A stretch of DNA of 64,000 nt from Ereboglobus sp. PH5-10 (GTDB lineage Bacteria; Verrucomicrobiota; Verrucomicrobiia; Opitutales; Opitutaceae): NCBI RefSeq assembly GCF_029504735.1, contig NZ_JAQFIP010000013.1:16068-80067 (forward strand), in the 5' to 3' direction. A program made the translations under genes and the position numbers. The notes below the pieces were generated by a model. That model did not search any database and was not told the origin of the DNA. It was given only the letters and a program-made list of their open reading frames with translations. Shown here one piece after another: positions 24,120 to 32,874 of this stretch. Each line of letters opens with the position of its first letter. Position 1 is the first letter of the stretch.

Positions 24120-25858
24120 GTCTGTTTATTATTATTTGCCAGCGACAGGATGAAGACGTTTCCGCCCTCGCCGTCGCCCGGGGTTTCATGGGCAAGATCG
24201 CCGCCAAGGGAGCGGGCCAGTTTTCTGCACAACGGCAAACCGATGCCGTGGCCGCGCTCATCATCCTTGGGACGCCAGCGGGGTTTGAAAATACGTCCGA
24301 GTTCGGCGCCCGAAATGCCGGGACCGTGATCGCGAACACGCAGCTCAATCATGCCCGTCGCCGCGTTTTCCCGCAGGACTAACTCCACCATGCGATTGTC
24401 CGCCGGCGCGCGCAGGCAGGCGTTCTCGATCAGGTTTCGCAGGATGATGGAAATCGCGGTTTCGTTGCTCGCAAGGCGGACAGGCTCCCCGGGAAAACTC
24501 GACCGGAATCCCATTGGGATTCCCGCCCTTCGCATGGCAGCAGTGAACTCATCCAGCAATTTTCCCGCGACTTGGCCGACATCGACATTTTCCGTCCACA
24601 GTTTTCCGCCGCGCATGACGCGCGGGAAAAAATCCAGGACAAACGCCACCGTCTCGGAAAGCCGCCCGGACGCGTAATAGATCATCGCGGCCCGCTCCTT
24701 TGTCAGATGCTCAACGTCGGCGTCCGGTGGCAGCGCATCCGGGTCGGTGCAGCATAAAATTTCCTGCACGTCGGTTCGCATCTCGTGCGAGGCGTAGTCC
24801 GTGACGGCCGCGATGATTTCGTTTTCGCGCATCCGTTTTTGAAAACCGAGCAGCAGCAGGATTCCCAGCGACGCCGCGAGCACCACGAGCAGCGATGCGC
24901 TGATGTATAATGCTTCCCCGGAAAACACCGCGCCGGCATCGGGGGTGCTTTGCGCGGCGGCAACCCTCCAACCGGGAAGCAGCTCGTCGTGAATCGAAAA
25001 ACCGCCGCCGCCGTCCGTGAGCAATTGATAACGCCCGCCGCCTTGCGTCTCCGCCGGGAGCGCGATGGAAAGCAGGCGCGCGAGCTCGTGCAAATCCACG
25101 CTGACGGCCAGCACGATGTCGTCATCGCACATGCGCCACGCAAAAAGTCCGCCGGGCGCGCCGTTCCAGCCTGCGCGCTCGACGAAGGGAATGCCGAGCC
25201 GCCGCCGACGCTCGGGCCAGGTTTCCCTTTTTGTATAATCATCGCTTGGCGGCAGCGCGCCTACGTTGCCGGTCGCGATGCCATCGGGCCCGGGTTCCCC
25301 CGCATCATCGCCGCGCGCGTGCCACGGAGCGCGAGCGGCGGCGGTGCGCAATTTTTCACGAAGCGGTTCCCATGCGGTGACGGTGGCGGATGAATCCGCG
25401 TGCGCCGGGATTTTTTCGGCAACGGCTCCGGAATGCCACGGCGTTTTTGAAAGCCAGTCTGTCATCATCGGCGCCGGCGCGATGGCTGCGGCGCCCGGGT
25501 CCGGCACGCCGAGCGCGTTCACAAGCACGGCGTCGGCGATGAGGGGATTCACTTCGCGCCAGCGTTCCAAAAAAGCGAGCGTGCCCTCGCGCGGCACGGC
25601 GTTGAGCGTCGCGGTGAGCGCGCCTTGCACGTCCGAAAAAAGCACTTCCATCAAGCTGGCGGAGAGCTTGGCGCGGTCGGCGATGGCGGCGGCGCGAAGC
25701 TGCGCCTGGCGTTGCGCCTCCGCTGCATCATGCGCCCGGTTTTGGCGCAGCAACACAAGCATGACGACCGCGCCCGTCACGATCAGCGCGACGAACAACC
25801 ACGACGCGAACGGCGTCAAAAACAAGCGCTTAATTTTTGCCTCGAAGTTCCTTTTCAT
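24116..25858 (-). CDS. Sensor histidine kinase of glycan-operon
   Basis: 580 residues. One membrane helix lies at about 17-35 (WLFVALIVTGAVVMLVLL). A large extracytoplasmic sensor of about 285 residues without a recognised domain follows, then a second helix near 325-345 and the kinase core: an H-box with His near 358 (YASHEMRTDVQEIL), N-box RNLIENACLRAP, and G-boxes RDHGPGISG and GHGIGLPLCRKLARSLGG. No HAMP domain is evident. Its start lies 29 bp inside the glycoside hydrolase gene, so the two are tightly coupled. Confidence 0.85.
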   Translation of the reverse strand: MKRNFEAKIKRLFLTPFASWLFVALIVTGAVVMLVLLRQNRAHDAAEAQRQAQLRAAAIADRAKLSASLMEVLFSDVQGALTATLNAVPREGTLAFLERWREVNPLIADAVLVNALGVPDPGAAAIAPAPMMTDWLSKTPWHSGAVAEKIPAHADSSATVTAWEPLREKLRTAAARAPWHARGDDAGEPGPDGIATGNVGALPPSDDYTKRETWPERRRRLGIPFVERAGWNGAPGGLFAWRMCDDDIVLAVSVDLHELARLLSIALPAETQGGGRYQLLTDGGGGFSIHDELLPGWRVAAAQSTPDAGAVFSGEALYISASLLVVLAASLGILLLLGFQKRMRENEIIAAVTDYASHEMRTDVQEILCCTDPDALPPDADVEHLTKERAAMIYYASGRLSETVAFVLDFFPRVMRGGKLWTENVDVGQVAGKLLDEFTAAMRRAGIPMGFRSSFPGEPVRLASNETAISIILRNLIENACLRAPADNRMVELVLRENAATGMIELRVRDHGPGISGAELGRIFKPRWRPKDDERGHGIGLPLCRKLARSLGGDLAHETPGDGEGGNVFILSLANNNKQT

Positions 25859-27083
25859 GTTCCGCCGCCTTCCATAATCGCATGATCACTCGCGCCGCCT
25901 GCTTGGGTTGTCCGTCCGCGGTGAAAATGCCCAGATGACTTTCGAGGCCGATGTTCGGCCCCGAATCGAAATCGCCCTTCCACGCCTCGTCTTTCAGCGA
26001 AAAAACATAGCCGCCCGCGCCGCTTCCGGTGAAGTTGGACTCGATCTCGGCCCACATTTTTTCGAGCCACGCGGCCTGGAGTGCGCTGGTGTCGTTGCCG
26101 CGTCCGTCCATCGAGCTGCGTCCGAATTCAGAGAGCACGACGGGCATGGGCGCCGCGCGCGTCAGCGACTCCCAATCCTTGTATAATGCGCCGAAGCCGG
26201 GGCCGCGGTATATATTAAGCATGACCATGTCCAATCCGGGGATGGCGCGGTATTCGAGCATTTCCGCCTCGCGTGGCAACTCGCCATGGACAACCGCGGT
26301 CGGTCGCGAACTCACGGCCTTCGCGTTTTTCACCGCGTCGGCGAGGATGGCGAGCCACCTGCCTTTGTCGCCCCCAAACCACTCCGCGTATTTATAATTA
26401 TACTCATTGCCAAACGCCCACGCGAGCACGGCGGGGTGCGAGGCAAAGGCTCTTATATATTCCATATAAAACGCCTCGCGATACACGCGCCCCGTGGCGT
26501 CGTCGCGGATACCCCCGACAATGTCGCGCGCGGAGTCGAAGCCGACGGTGACGGAGATCCCCGCCTCCGCCAGCTTGTCCAGCATGCGCTTGGTTTTTTC
26601 GTAATCGAGCTCGACTGTCTCCGCGCCCTCCTTGTAGGCGGCGAACGGCCTGAATGTCCGGATCGAGTTTGCGTGAATCGCCTTCAACAACTCCAAGTCG
26701 CGGTCGAGGTTTTCATAAAACGTGAGGCCGTTGGCATCGTTGGAGTAACACACGCCTTTTATTATATAATTCCCGGACGCGTTTTTATCATGATCGCGCG
26801 TGACGATTATTTTGCGACCGTCGATTTTTACGGATGCGAAACCGTTCCCGGCGGAAGCCGTCGTCCGGTGCACGGTGACGATTTCGGAGCCTGTAATGGC
26901 TTTCGCGAGGGTGGGCGCAACGGAGGCGACAACCAGAAGCGCAATACAAAGTGATGTTATTAGAATACGCGGAGCGACTGGGAGCGCCGGCTTCCAGCCG
27001 GCAGACGAAGTATCGCATCCTCTCATTGCTTTCGAATTTGCCGGCAAGATGCCGGCGCTCCCAGTCGCTGGCGCGTTTTTCAT
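25830..27083 (-). CDS. Clan GH-A glycoside hydrolase-like protein
   Basis: 417 residues. The TIM-barrel motifs are clear: IHANSIRTFRPF, AWAFGNEYNYKY with acid/base Glu227, and VVLSEFGRSSM with nucleophile Glu319, as in GH2/GH5-type retaining glycosidases. It also has GLESHLGIFTADGQPKQAA near the end. A hydrophobic signal segment lies at about 38-60 (LITSLCIALLVVASVAPTLAKA). The first 35 codons are unusual because they translate a dispersed inverted repeat (ILPAN...SAGWKPALP). No start codon is seen after it, so translation appears to begin in or before the repeat. Secreted or periplasmic; substrate unknown. Confidence 0.75.
   Translation of the reverse strand: MKNAPATGSAGILPANSKAMRGCDTSSAGWKPALPVAPRILITSLCIALLVVASVAPTLAKAITGSEIVTVHRTTASAGNGFASVKIDGRKIIVTRDHDKNASGNYIIKGVCYSNDANGLTFYENLDRDLELLKAIHANSIRTFRPFAAYKEGAETVELDYEKTKRMLDKLAEAGISVTVGFDSARDIVGGIRDDATGRVYREAFYMEYIRAFASHPAVLAWAFGNEYNYKYAEWFGGDKGRWLAILADAVKNAKAVSSRPTAVVHGELPREAEMLEYRAIPGLDMVMLNIYRGPGFGALYKDWESLTRAAPMPVVLSEFGRSSMDGRGNDTSALQAAWLEKMWAEIESNFTGSGAGGYVFSLKDEAWKGDFDSGPNIGLESHLGIFTADGQPKQAARVIMRLWKAAEHEKELRGKN
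26973..27069. repeat. REP-like inverted repeat inside the glycosidase gene start
   Basis: Perfect 19-bp arms at 26973-26991 and 27051-27069 (AGCGACTGGGAGCGCCGGC and its complement), with an inner pair of GCCGGC-type arms. Its translation (ILPAN, AGWKPALP) is a pattern I recall from repeats scattered through Verrucomicrobiota genomes. It occupies codons 5-37 of the glycosidase frame without breaking it. Confidence 0.75.
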
Positions 27084-28567
27084 GATTCCTCCAAAACGGT
27101 CAGTTTTGTGAAGCGCGGATTGTTGTTGTTTCGTTTGTTGAGCGGCACGGGGAGATGACTCGTGCTCTCGCCAAAATCCACCGCGATCTCGCGAACCGCG
27201 CCGCCGTTGCCCAGCCCGACAAGCGCGCCCTCGAAATAGCGCGCGGTTTTGTTCAACGAAAATTTCGCGGTCTTTCCGCCCGGCGCGGCGTCCACGATTT
27301 TTTCGGAGTTCGATGCGTAGATTGTTTTCCCATTTTCAAAAACCACGCGCAGCAGAAAACTCACGTCCTCGCCGGTGTTGAAGCACGACGCGCCATCAAA
27401 GTGCAGCCGCAGCGTCGTGTTTTTTCCCGACAGCCTCAGTCCGCGCGCGCCCGTGAAAACGGCCACGAGCCAATTCGGGCCGCCATAGTAGGCGGGCGCG
27501 ACATACTCCCTCGTTTGCGCGCCGGCCGCCGGTTTGGCGGGTTGCGCTTGCGGCACGGCGGATGCGCCTTGCGCTCCCGCAACGGGAGAAATGTCCAGGC
27601 TGTTGAAGCGCACGTCGGCGGTGTTCTTTTTGTTGAGGCTCCACGTTCCGCGTCCGTAGGCCATCGTGGATTCGCCGAAGTCAACCGCCACTTCCTTCAG
27701 CTCGCCCAAGCCGTCCACGACCGCCTCGAAGCCGCCGCCCTTCCGCTCCATCACGGTGACGCCGCCCTTGCGACGCGCGACCTCGGCGCTGTTGCTAAGA
27801 AAAACCGTGCCGCCGGTCTTGAACACGAGACGGCAGAGAAAATTCTGCGCCTGCGCGCCGCCCCGATACACGGAGCCGCCGTCGAAGCCGAGCCTGACCG
27901 TCGCGCGCTTGCCCACGGTTTTTCCGCGCGCGCCGGGCCACGCGGCGACGGACCAATTCGCGCCGGCGTAGTAGGCCGGAATGCCGAAGGACAACGGCGC
28001 CCAATCCGAAACCGCGCCGCCATTGCCAGCCTCGCCGGCGGCGCTTGCGCCCTCGCGCGGGATGAACCGCAGCGACGTGAAGCGAGGATCGTTAGTGTTG
28101 CCCGGATTCAGTTCGCCGGCGGAGTAGTGCACCGTGCTCCGCCCGTAATCGACCGCCGCCTCCGCGAGCACGCCGCCGCCCGGAAGGATTCCCTCGAAAA
28201 CGCGCTCCTTTTTTTGCATCAAAATCGCGCCGGCCTTCGACGCGGCGACCTCCGCGGAGTTTGTCAGAAAAACAAACCGTCCACCGATTCGCACGCGCAG
28301 CAGGAAGTTGGGGCCGGCGCCGGTGTTGTAGGGCGACACCGAGTCGAAGCCGAGCTGCACGATGGAACGGTCGATACGGCTTTTCTTCAACTGAATCGCG
28401 GGCCAGCCGGCGCTCTGCCAGTTGGCGCCCGCCCAGTTTTCGATGTCGGGAAAAGTGCTGTCGGTTTCCAGCGAGACGCCGTCATCGGCGCGGAGCACGC
28501 CGGCCAGGACAACCAGCGCAAACAGCGCGCGCAAAAAAACGCCGCGGACGGATGTGATTTTTTTCAT
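27080..28567 (-). CDS. Secreted protein of three tandem repeats, leads glycan-operon
   Basis: 495 residues with a signal peptide (cleavage near GVLRADDG). Three copies of a domain of about 130 residues sit at roughly 40-170, 192-333 and 350-494. Each starts with (Y)YAGANW or NWAGANW, then ...LGFDG..., FLLRV, a TNSAEV/SNSEKI turn, a conserved AVDFGEST, and ends with N..DPRFTSL. The domain looks beta-rich and may be a carbohydrate-binding or surface-binding module; I do not recognise it. Overlaps the glycosidase by 4 bp. First gene of the operon. Confidence 0.7.
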   Translation of the reverse strand: MKKITSVRGVFLRALFALVVLAGVLRADDGVSLETDSTFPDIENWAGANWQSAGWPAIQLKKSRIDRSIVQLGFDSVSPYNTGAGPNFLLRVRIGGRFVFLTNSAEVAASKAGAILMQKKERVFEGILPGGGVLAEAAVDYGRSTVHYSAGELNPGNTNDPRFTSLRFIPREGASAAGEAGNGGAVSDWAPLSFGIPAYYAGANWSVAAWPGARGKTVGKRATVRLGFDGGSVYRGGAQAQNFLCRLVFKTGGTVFLSNSAEVARRKGGVTVMERKGGGFEAVVDGLGELKEVAVDFGESTMAYGRGTWSLNKKNTADVRFNSLDISPVAGAQGASAVPQAQPAKPAAGAQTREYVAPAYYGGPNWLVAVFTGARGLRLSGKNTTLRLHFDGASCFNTGEDVSFLLRVVFENGKTIYASNSEKIVDAAPGGKTAKFSLNKTARYFEGALVGLGNGGAVREIAVDFGESTSHLPVPLNKRNNNNPRFTKLTVLEES

Positions 28568-28832
28568 GAGGAAGACTTTCTATGACGCATGGGTTTTCTC
28601 CAGTGTGAAAAGGCGGCGGGGCGAGGAGGCGGCCCTGCGCCATTCGACGCAAAAAGCGGGAACGCGCAAAGAATAAAACAAACGCCCGAAACGCACAACC
28701 GCCCCCACTCAATGATTTCTCAACGCTCCCGCCCCCGACGCCACGCCCGCATCCGCCCCACCCCGCCGAACGCGCTCCCCGCCCGCGGCGCGATTCATTT
28801 CGATAAAATAATCTTCCCCCCGTTCCAAGCCC

Positions 28833-29414
28833 GTGCCAAAACACACACCCGTGCCCGCCAAAATCAGCAAATCAAAAAAACAAACCACCGCCGCACGTGA
28901 AACAGAAAGCGGCCACGCGATCCACATCGCCATCGAGCAACTCGCCAGGGCCATCGCCCAAAGGCATCCAGCCCGCGAAAAAATCCTCCTCCTCGGCATC
29001 GCCAACGGCGGCGTCACCCTCGCCCGCCGGCTCGCCGCCATGATCCCCGGCGCGCGCCCCGGCGTGCTCGACATCTCCTTCCACCGCGACGACATCGGCC
29101 GCCACCCCATCCCCAAGGAGTTCGCGCCCACGCACATCCCCGGCGACGTCAACAACGCCACCGTCATCCTCGTTGACGACGTCCTCCAGTCCGGCCGCAC
29201 CATCAACGCCGCCCTCAACGAAGTCTTCGACCACGGACGCCCCGAACGCGTCGAACTCGCCGTGCTCGTTGACCGCGGCGACCGCCGCCTCCCCATCGCC
29301 GCCAACTACACCGGCATCCAGCTCGACGTCGGCGCCAACGAAAAAATCCGCACCCACATCGACCCCGCCGACCCCGCCCTCGACACCATTGAAATCCAAA
29401 ACCTGAAAGCCTGA
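28833..29414 (+). CDS. pyrR: PyrR bifunctional regulator / uracil phosphoribosyltransferase
   Basis: 193 residues from a GTG start. The phosphoribosyltransferase fold has the PRPP-binding motif VILVDDVLQSGRTINAALNE, the PyrR-typical FHRDDIG, LLGIANGGVTLARRLA near the N-terminus, and VLVDRGDRRLPI near the C-terminus. PyrR senses UMP/UTP and controls pyrimidine genes, usually by RNA binding. It is the first gene of pyrR-pyrB-pyrC, in line with that role. A 21-bp inverted repeat overlaps its stop codon. Confidence 0.88.
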   Translation: MPKHTPVPAKISKSKKQTTAARETESGHAIHIAIEQLARAIAQRHPAREKILLLGIANGGVTLARRLAAMIPGARPGVLDISFHRDDIGRHPIPKEFAPTHIPGDVNNATVILVDDVLQSGRTINAALNEVFDHGRPERVELAVLVDRGDRRLPIAANYTGIQLDVGANEKIRTHIDPADPALDTIEIQNLKA

Positions 29415-29487
29415 AGGCTGAAAAATTACCCAAACATCAACAAACTCACAACTGCCGAAGTTCTGATTTCAGCCTTCAGGCTTTCAG
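29403..29487. repeat. Perfect 21-bp inverted repeat between pyrR and pyrB
   Basis: Arms at 29403-29423 and 29467-29487 (CTGAAAGCCTGAAGGCTGAAA and its complement) enclose 43 bp. The left arm covers the last codons and stop of pyrR. The same ctgaaggctgaa-type unit recurs at 43535-43567 (one arm) and 54679-54787, so it is a dispersed family rather than a pyr-specific attenuator, though it could still act on transcription. Confidence 0.75.
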
Positions 29488-29509
29488 CCCTTCAGCCCTT
29501 TTCACCACC

Positions 29510-30457
29510 ATGCCCTGGACACGCAAAGACCTCATCACGCTCGAGGAACTCTCCCTCGACGAAATCGACCAAATCCACGCCACCGCCGCCGCCTTCAAAA
29601 AAATCCTCGGACGCAGCGTGAAAAAAGTCCCCGCCCTGCGCGGCAAGACCATCGTCAACCTCTTCCTCGAACCGAGCACGCGCACCCGCATCTCGTTCGA
29701 CATCGCCGCCAAGCGACTCAGCGCCGACGTCATCAGCTTCGACGCCTCCGCCAGCTCCACCACCAAGGGCGAATCCCTCCGCGACACCGCCGAAAACATC
29801 CGCGCCCTCGGGGCCGACATGATTGTCCTGCGCCACGCCGCCTCCGGCTCGCCCCTCTACCTCTCCAAACTCCTCGACATCCCCGTCATCAACGCCGGCG
29901 ACGGCGCGCACGCCCACCCCACGCAAGGCCTCCTCGACACCTTCACCATGCGCGAGCACCTCGGCTCGCTCAAAGGCCGAAAAATCGTCATCCTCGGCGA
30001 CATCCTCTTTAGCCGCGTCGCCCGCTCCAACATCCACGCGCTGAAAAAATTCGGCGCCGACGTCACCCTCTGCGGCCCCTCGACCCTCGTCCCGCGTCAC
30101 CTCACCGCCCTCGGCGTGACGGTCTCGCACGACCTCCGCGGCGCCCTCGCCGGCGCGGACGTTGTCATGCTCCTGCGCATCCAGCACGAACGCCAAAGCG
30201 CGAACCACTTCCCCTCGCTCGGCGAATACACGAGCATGTTTGGCCTCAACAAAACCCGCGCTTCGTGGCTGAACCCCAAGGCGCTCATCATGCACCCCGG
30301 CCCGATCAACCGCGGCGTCGAAATCGACAACGACCTCGCCGACGGCCCCAACAGCGTGATCCTCGAACAAGTCACCAACGGCATCGCGGTGCGCATGGCG
30401 GTGCTCTATCTCTGCTCCGGAGGCCAGCCGGAAAACGTGATCGCCAGCTCCGATTAG
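29510..30457 (+). CDS. pyrB: Aspartate carbamoyltransferase catalytic subunit
   Basis: Second step of pyrimidine synthesis: carbamoyl phosphate plus aspartate to carbamoyl aspartate. 315 residues, full length. Carbamoyl-phosphate site FLEPSTRTRISFD (about 53-65), HPTQGLLDTFTM and KGRKIVILGDI are all present, as is the MHPGPINRGVE loop. It follows pyrR by 95 bp; pyrC follows after a dispersed repeat. No regulatory subunit gene is seen. Confidence 0.95.
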   Translation: MPWTRKDLITLEELSLDEIDQIHATAAAFKKILGRSVKKVPALRGKTIVNLFLEPSTRTRISFDIAAKRLSADVISFDASASSTTKGESLRDTAENIRALGADMIVLRHAASGSPLYLSKLLDIPVINAGDGAHAHPTQGLLDTFTMREHLGSLKGRKIVILGDILFSRVARSNIHALKKFGADVTLCGPSTLVPRHLTALGVTVSHDLRGALAGADVVMLLRIQHERQSANHFPSLGEYTSMFGLNKTRASWLNPKALIMHPGPINRGVEIDNDLADGPNSVILEQVTNGIAVRMAVLYLCSGGQPENVIASSD

Positions 30458-30570
30458 AAAATTTTCGATTTTCGATTCTCGATTTTCGATTGGGAGCTTC
30501 CGCTCCGTTTTGAATTTTGAACACGCGCGGTAGCGCGCAATCGAAAATCGAGAATCCAAAATCGAAAATC
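30457..30570. repeat. Dispersed inverted repeat, copy A (pyrB-pyrC gap)
   Basis: A unit of about 112 bp whose outer parts are inverted copies of gattttcgattctcgattttcgatt-type sequence. It holds two inner hairpins, GGAGCttccGCTCC and GCGCGgtaGCGCGC. It is closely similar along its whole length to 56015-56126. It fills most of the gap between pyrB and pyrC. Confidence 0.85.
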
Positions 30571-30626
30571 CTTCCTCCCCGCCTCTCCCTCCAACGCCCA
30601 CCAACCACTTTCAAACCACCATCACA

Positions 30627-31919
30627 ATGACACCCATTTGGATTCACAGCGCCCGCATCATCGACCCGGCAACCAAACGCGACGCCATCGGCGACCTCTA
30701 CGTCAACGACGCCGGCAAAATCGTCCCCGCCCTCTCCGCCGCCGCGAAAAAACGCGCGCGCAAAATCGACGCCACCGGCCTCGTCGCCTGCCCCGGCCTC
30801 GTCGATGTCCACGTCCACTTCCGCGAGCCCGGCCAGACGCACAAGGAAACCATCGCCACCGGCAGCCGCGCCGCCGCCGCGGGCGGATTCACCACCGTCG
30901 TCTGCATGCCAAACACATCGCCCGTCGCCGACAACGCCGGCACCATCCAGGCGATCAAGGATGCCGCCGACCGCGACGCCGTCGTGCGCGTTTATCCCAC
31001 CGGCTGCATCACCACAGGCATGAAAGGCCAGGCCCTCGCCCCCATCGGCTCGCTCAAGCGCGCCGGAGTCGTCGCCATCACCGACGACGGCGACTGCGTG
31101 CAATCCAACGCCCTCATGCGCTCCGCCGTCGAATACGCCAAAATGTTCGACCTCCCCGTCATGGACCATTGCCAGGACCACTCCCTCACGCAAGGCGCCG
31201 TGATGAACGAAGGCGTCATGTCCAGCCGCCTCGGACTGCGCGGCTGGCCCAACGCCGCCGAGGACATCATCGTCTCGCGCAACGTCATCCTCTCCTCCTA
31301 CACCGGCGCGCACATCCACTGCCAGCACATCTCTTCGAAATACTCCGTCGAACTCATCCGCCGCGCCAAGGCGCGCGGCACCCGCATCACCGCCGAGGCC
31401 ACCCCGCACCACATCGCGCTCACCGACGCCGCCCTCGAGCACTACGACACCCACTACAAAATGAACCCGCCCGTCCGCACCGAGGAGGACCGCCTCGCCA
31501 TAATCGAAGGCCTGCGCGACGGCGCCATCGACATCATCGCCACCGACCACGCCCCGCACACCGACTACGAAAAAGACCGCGAATTTGACAATGCGCCCAA
31601 CGGCATCCTCGGCTTGGAAACCTCGCTTCCCGTCACGCTCGACATCCTCGTGCGCCAGTCGAAGTTCAAGCTCCCCCACGTCATCGACCTGATGACAAGA
31701 AAACCCGCCCAACTCTTGAATCTGGAGGCCGGCACCCTCGCCGAAGGCGCGAATGCCGACATCTGCCTCTTTGACCCGAAGGAAAAATGGCTCTACGACG
31801 CGAAAAAAGGCCAAAGCAAGTCCGCCAATTCCCCCTGGTCCGGCCAAACCCTCACCGCCCGAGTGAAACACACCATCGTCGGCGGCAAAGTGGTGTTTGA
31901 GAACGGGAAAATAAAGTAG
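30627..31919 (+). CDS. pyrC: Dihydroorotase
   Basis: Third step of pyrimidine synthesis, cyclising carbamoyl aspartate. 430 residues, the multi-domain (type I) length. Metal-binding DVHVHFREPGQTHKE near residue 55, ITAEATPHHIALTD, and IATDHAPHT with the catalytic Asp are present. Cytoplasmic zinc enzyme. Same strand as pyrR and pyrB. Confidence 0.95.
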   Translation: MTPIWIHSARIIDPATKRDAIGDLYVNDAGKIVPALSAAAKKRARKIDATGLVACPGLVDVHVHFREPGQTHKETIATGSRAAAAGGFTTVVCMPNTSPVADNAGTIQAIKDAADRDAVVRVYPTGCITTGMKGQALAPIGSLKRAGVVAITDDGDCVQSNALMRSAVEYAKMFDLPVMDHCQDHSLTQGAVMNEGVMSSRLGLRGWPNAAEDIIVSRNVILSSYTGAHIHCQHISSKYSVELIRRAKARGTRITAEATPHHIALTDAALEHYDTHYKMNPPVRTEEDRLAIIEGLRDGAIDIIATDHAPHTDYEKDREFDNAPNGILGLETSLPVTLDILVRQSKFKLPHVIDLMTRKPAQLLNLEAGTLAEGANADICLFDPKEKWLYDAKKGQSKSANSPWSGQTLTARVKHTIVGGKVVFENGKIK

Positions 31920-31948
31920 CACAGACGCTCTCTCTGCAAACATCCCTA

Positions 31949-32464
31949 ATGAAATTTCAATATACTCCAACGTTTGCAGACTACCGGATGCTTAATAAAT
32001 GGCACCTTTCAAAAATTAGAGAACTCAAAATATTACGACTGCTGGCCATTCTTTTATTTTTGTATTACTGTGCATCTCCCATTCTGCGCCCAAGTCATCC
32101 GAACGACACAACACTGGATATCTATTTATCCAATTGGCTGTTACTATTATTGCCATTGCTTATATTTTCTCTATTTTTCAGTTCGTTTTTTTTAGTAAGA
32201 AAAAAATGGAACACTCTCGCGGAAATCCGATGTGAAAAATCATACGAGATTTCCGAAAATGACATTCATGTTACAGGCGCAGGTTTTGAAGGACGACTCG
32301 AATGGCAACATATCGCATCTGCGGAATACCACAAAGGATGGTTCTTTCTTATGACAAATCAAAGGACCTATTATTTCTTCCCAGCCTCCATTGTTCCAAA
32401 CACAAATACCTTGATTGCCTTGCTATCCCAAAAAGTCGCCAAAACTAAGGGCTTTCCAAAGTAA
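31949..32464 (+). CDS. Small membrane protein with YcxB-like C-terminal domain
   Basis: 171 residues with two membrane segments (about 28-48 and 61-85) and a C-terminal soluble domain (EISENDIHVTGAGFEGRLEWQHIASAEYHKGWFFLMT...) that fits the YcxB-like pattern. AT-richer than pyrC, which ends 29 bp upstream. Likely an inner-membrane protein of unknown role. Confidence 0.65.
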   Translation: MKFQYTPTFADYRMLNKWHLSKIRELKILRLLAILLFLYYCASPILRPSHPNDTTLDIYLSNWLLLLLPLLIFSLFFSSFFLVRKKWNTLAEIRCEKSYEISENDIHVTGAGFEGRLEWQHIASAEYHKGWFFLMTNQRTYYFFPASIVPNTNTLIALLSQKVAKTKGFPK

Positions 32465-32569
32465 GAATCGAATGGTTGTCATGATACGTGCGTAAGCTCT
32501 AAAATCATCCCTCTTTCTCCACACGAGCACCCCATCCCAAAAATCTTTGATCAACAACAAAACCTCCGC

Positions 32570-32811
32570 ATGAACTTCGACGCCCTCATCAAAAGCATCG
32601 CGGACATCCACCGGCAAACCCACGCAAGCGCGACAAAAGCCGTCAACACCGCGCTGACGATGCGAAACTGGCTGATCGGCGCACATGCATTCAGGAATTT
32701 GAATTGCATGGCGAGGATCGCGCCACTTATGGCGACACATATACTTACGACCACGATGTGCCATTGGTTTACAATCTCGAAACGCTCTTACGTTTGGCTC
32801 AAACAAACTAA
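32570..32811 (+). pseudogene. DUF1016-like nuclease remnant, frameshifted
   Basis: The start reads MNFDALIKSIADIHRQTH..NTALTMRNWLIGAH, like the N-terminal domain of DUF1016 (YhcG-type) proteins. The homologous continuation (IQEFELHGEDRATYG) appears in another frame after about 32685, then stops at 32811. So the copy has a frameshift and lacks the rest, including the nuclease domain. It lies in a 667-bp stretch without an intact gene (32465-33131). Confidence 0.6.
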
Positions 32812-32874
32812 AAAACAGCAGAAAAGCTCAGGTTGGGTTTCCCTTCTCCACTCTCCATCAATTTTTTGCATTCA

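Noticed and set aside
27155..28585. 476-codon plus-strand frame opposite the three-repeat protein
   Set aside because: Arg/Ala-rich shadow without domain; the minus-strand frame has a signal peptide and internal repeats.
30372..31970. 532-codon open frame on the minus strand opposite pyrC
   Set aside because: It is the antisense shadow of pyrC in a GC-rich gene; the translation is Gly/Val/Asp-rich and has no domain.
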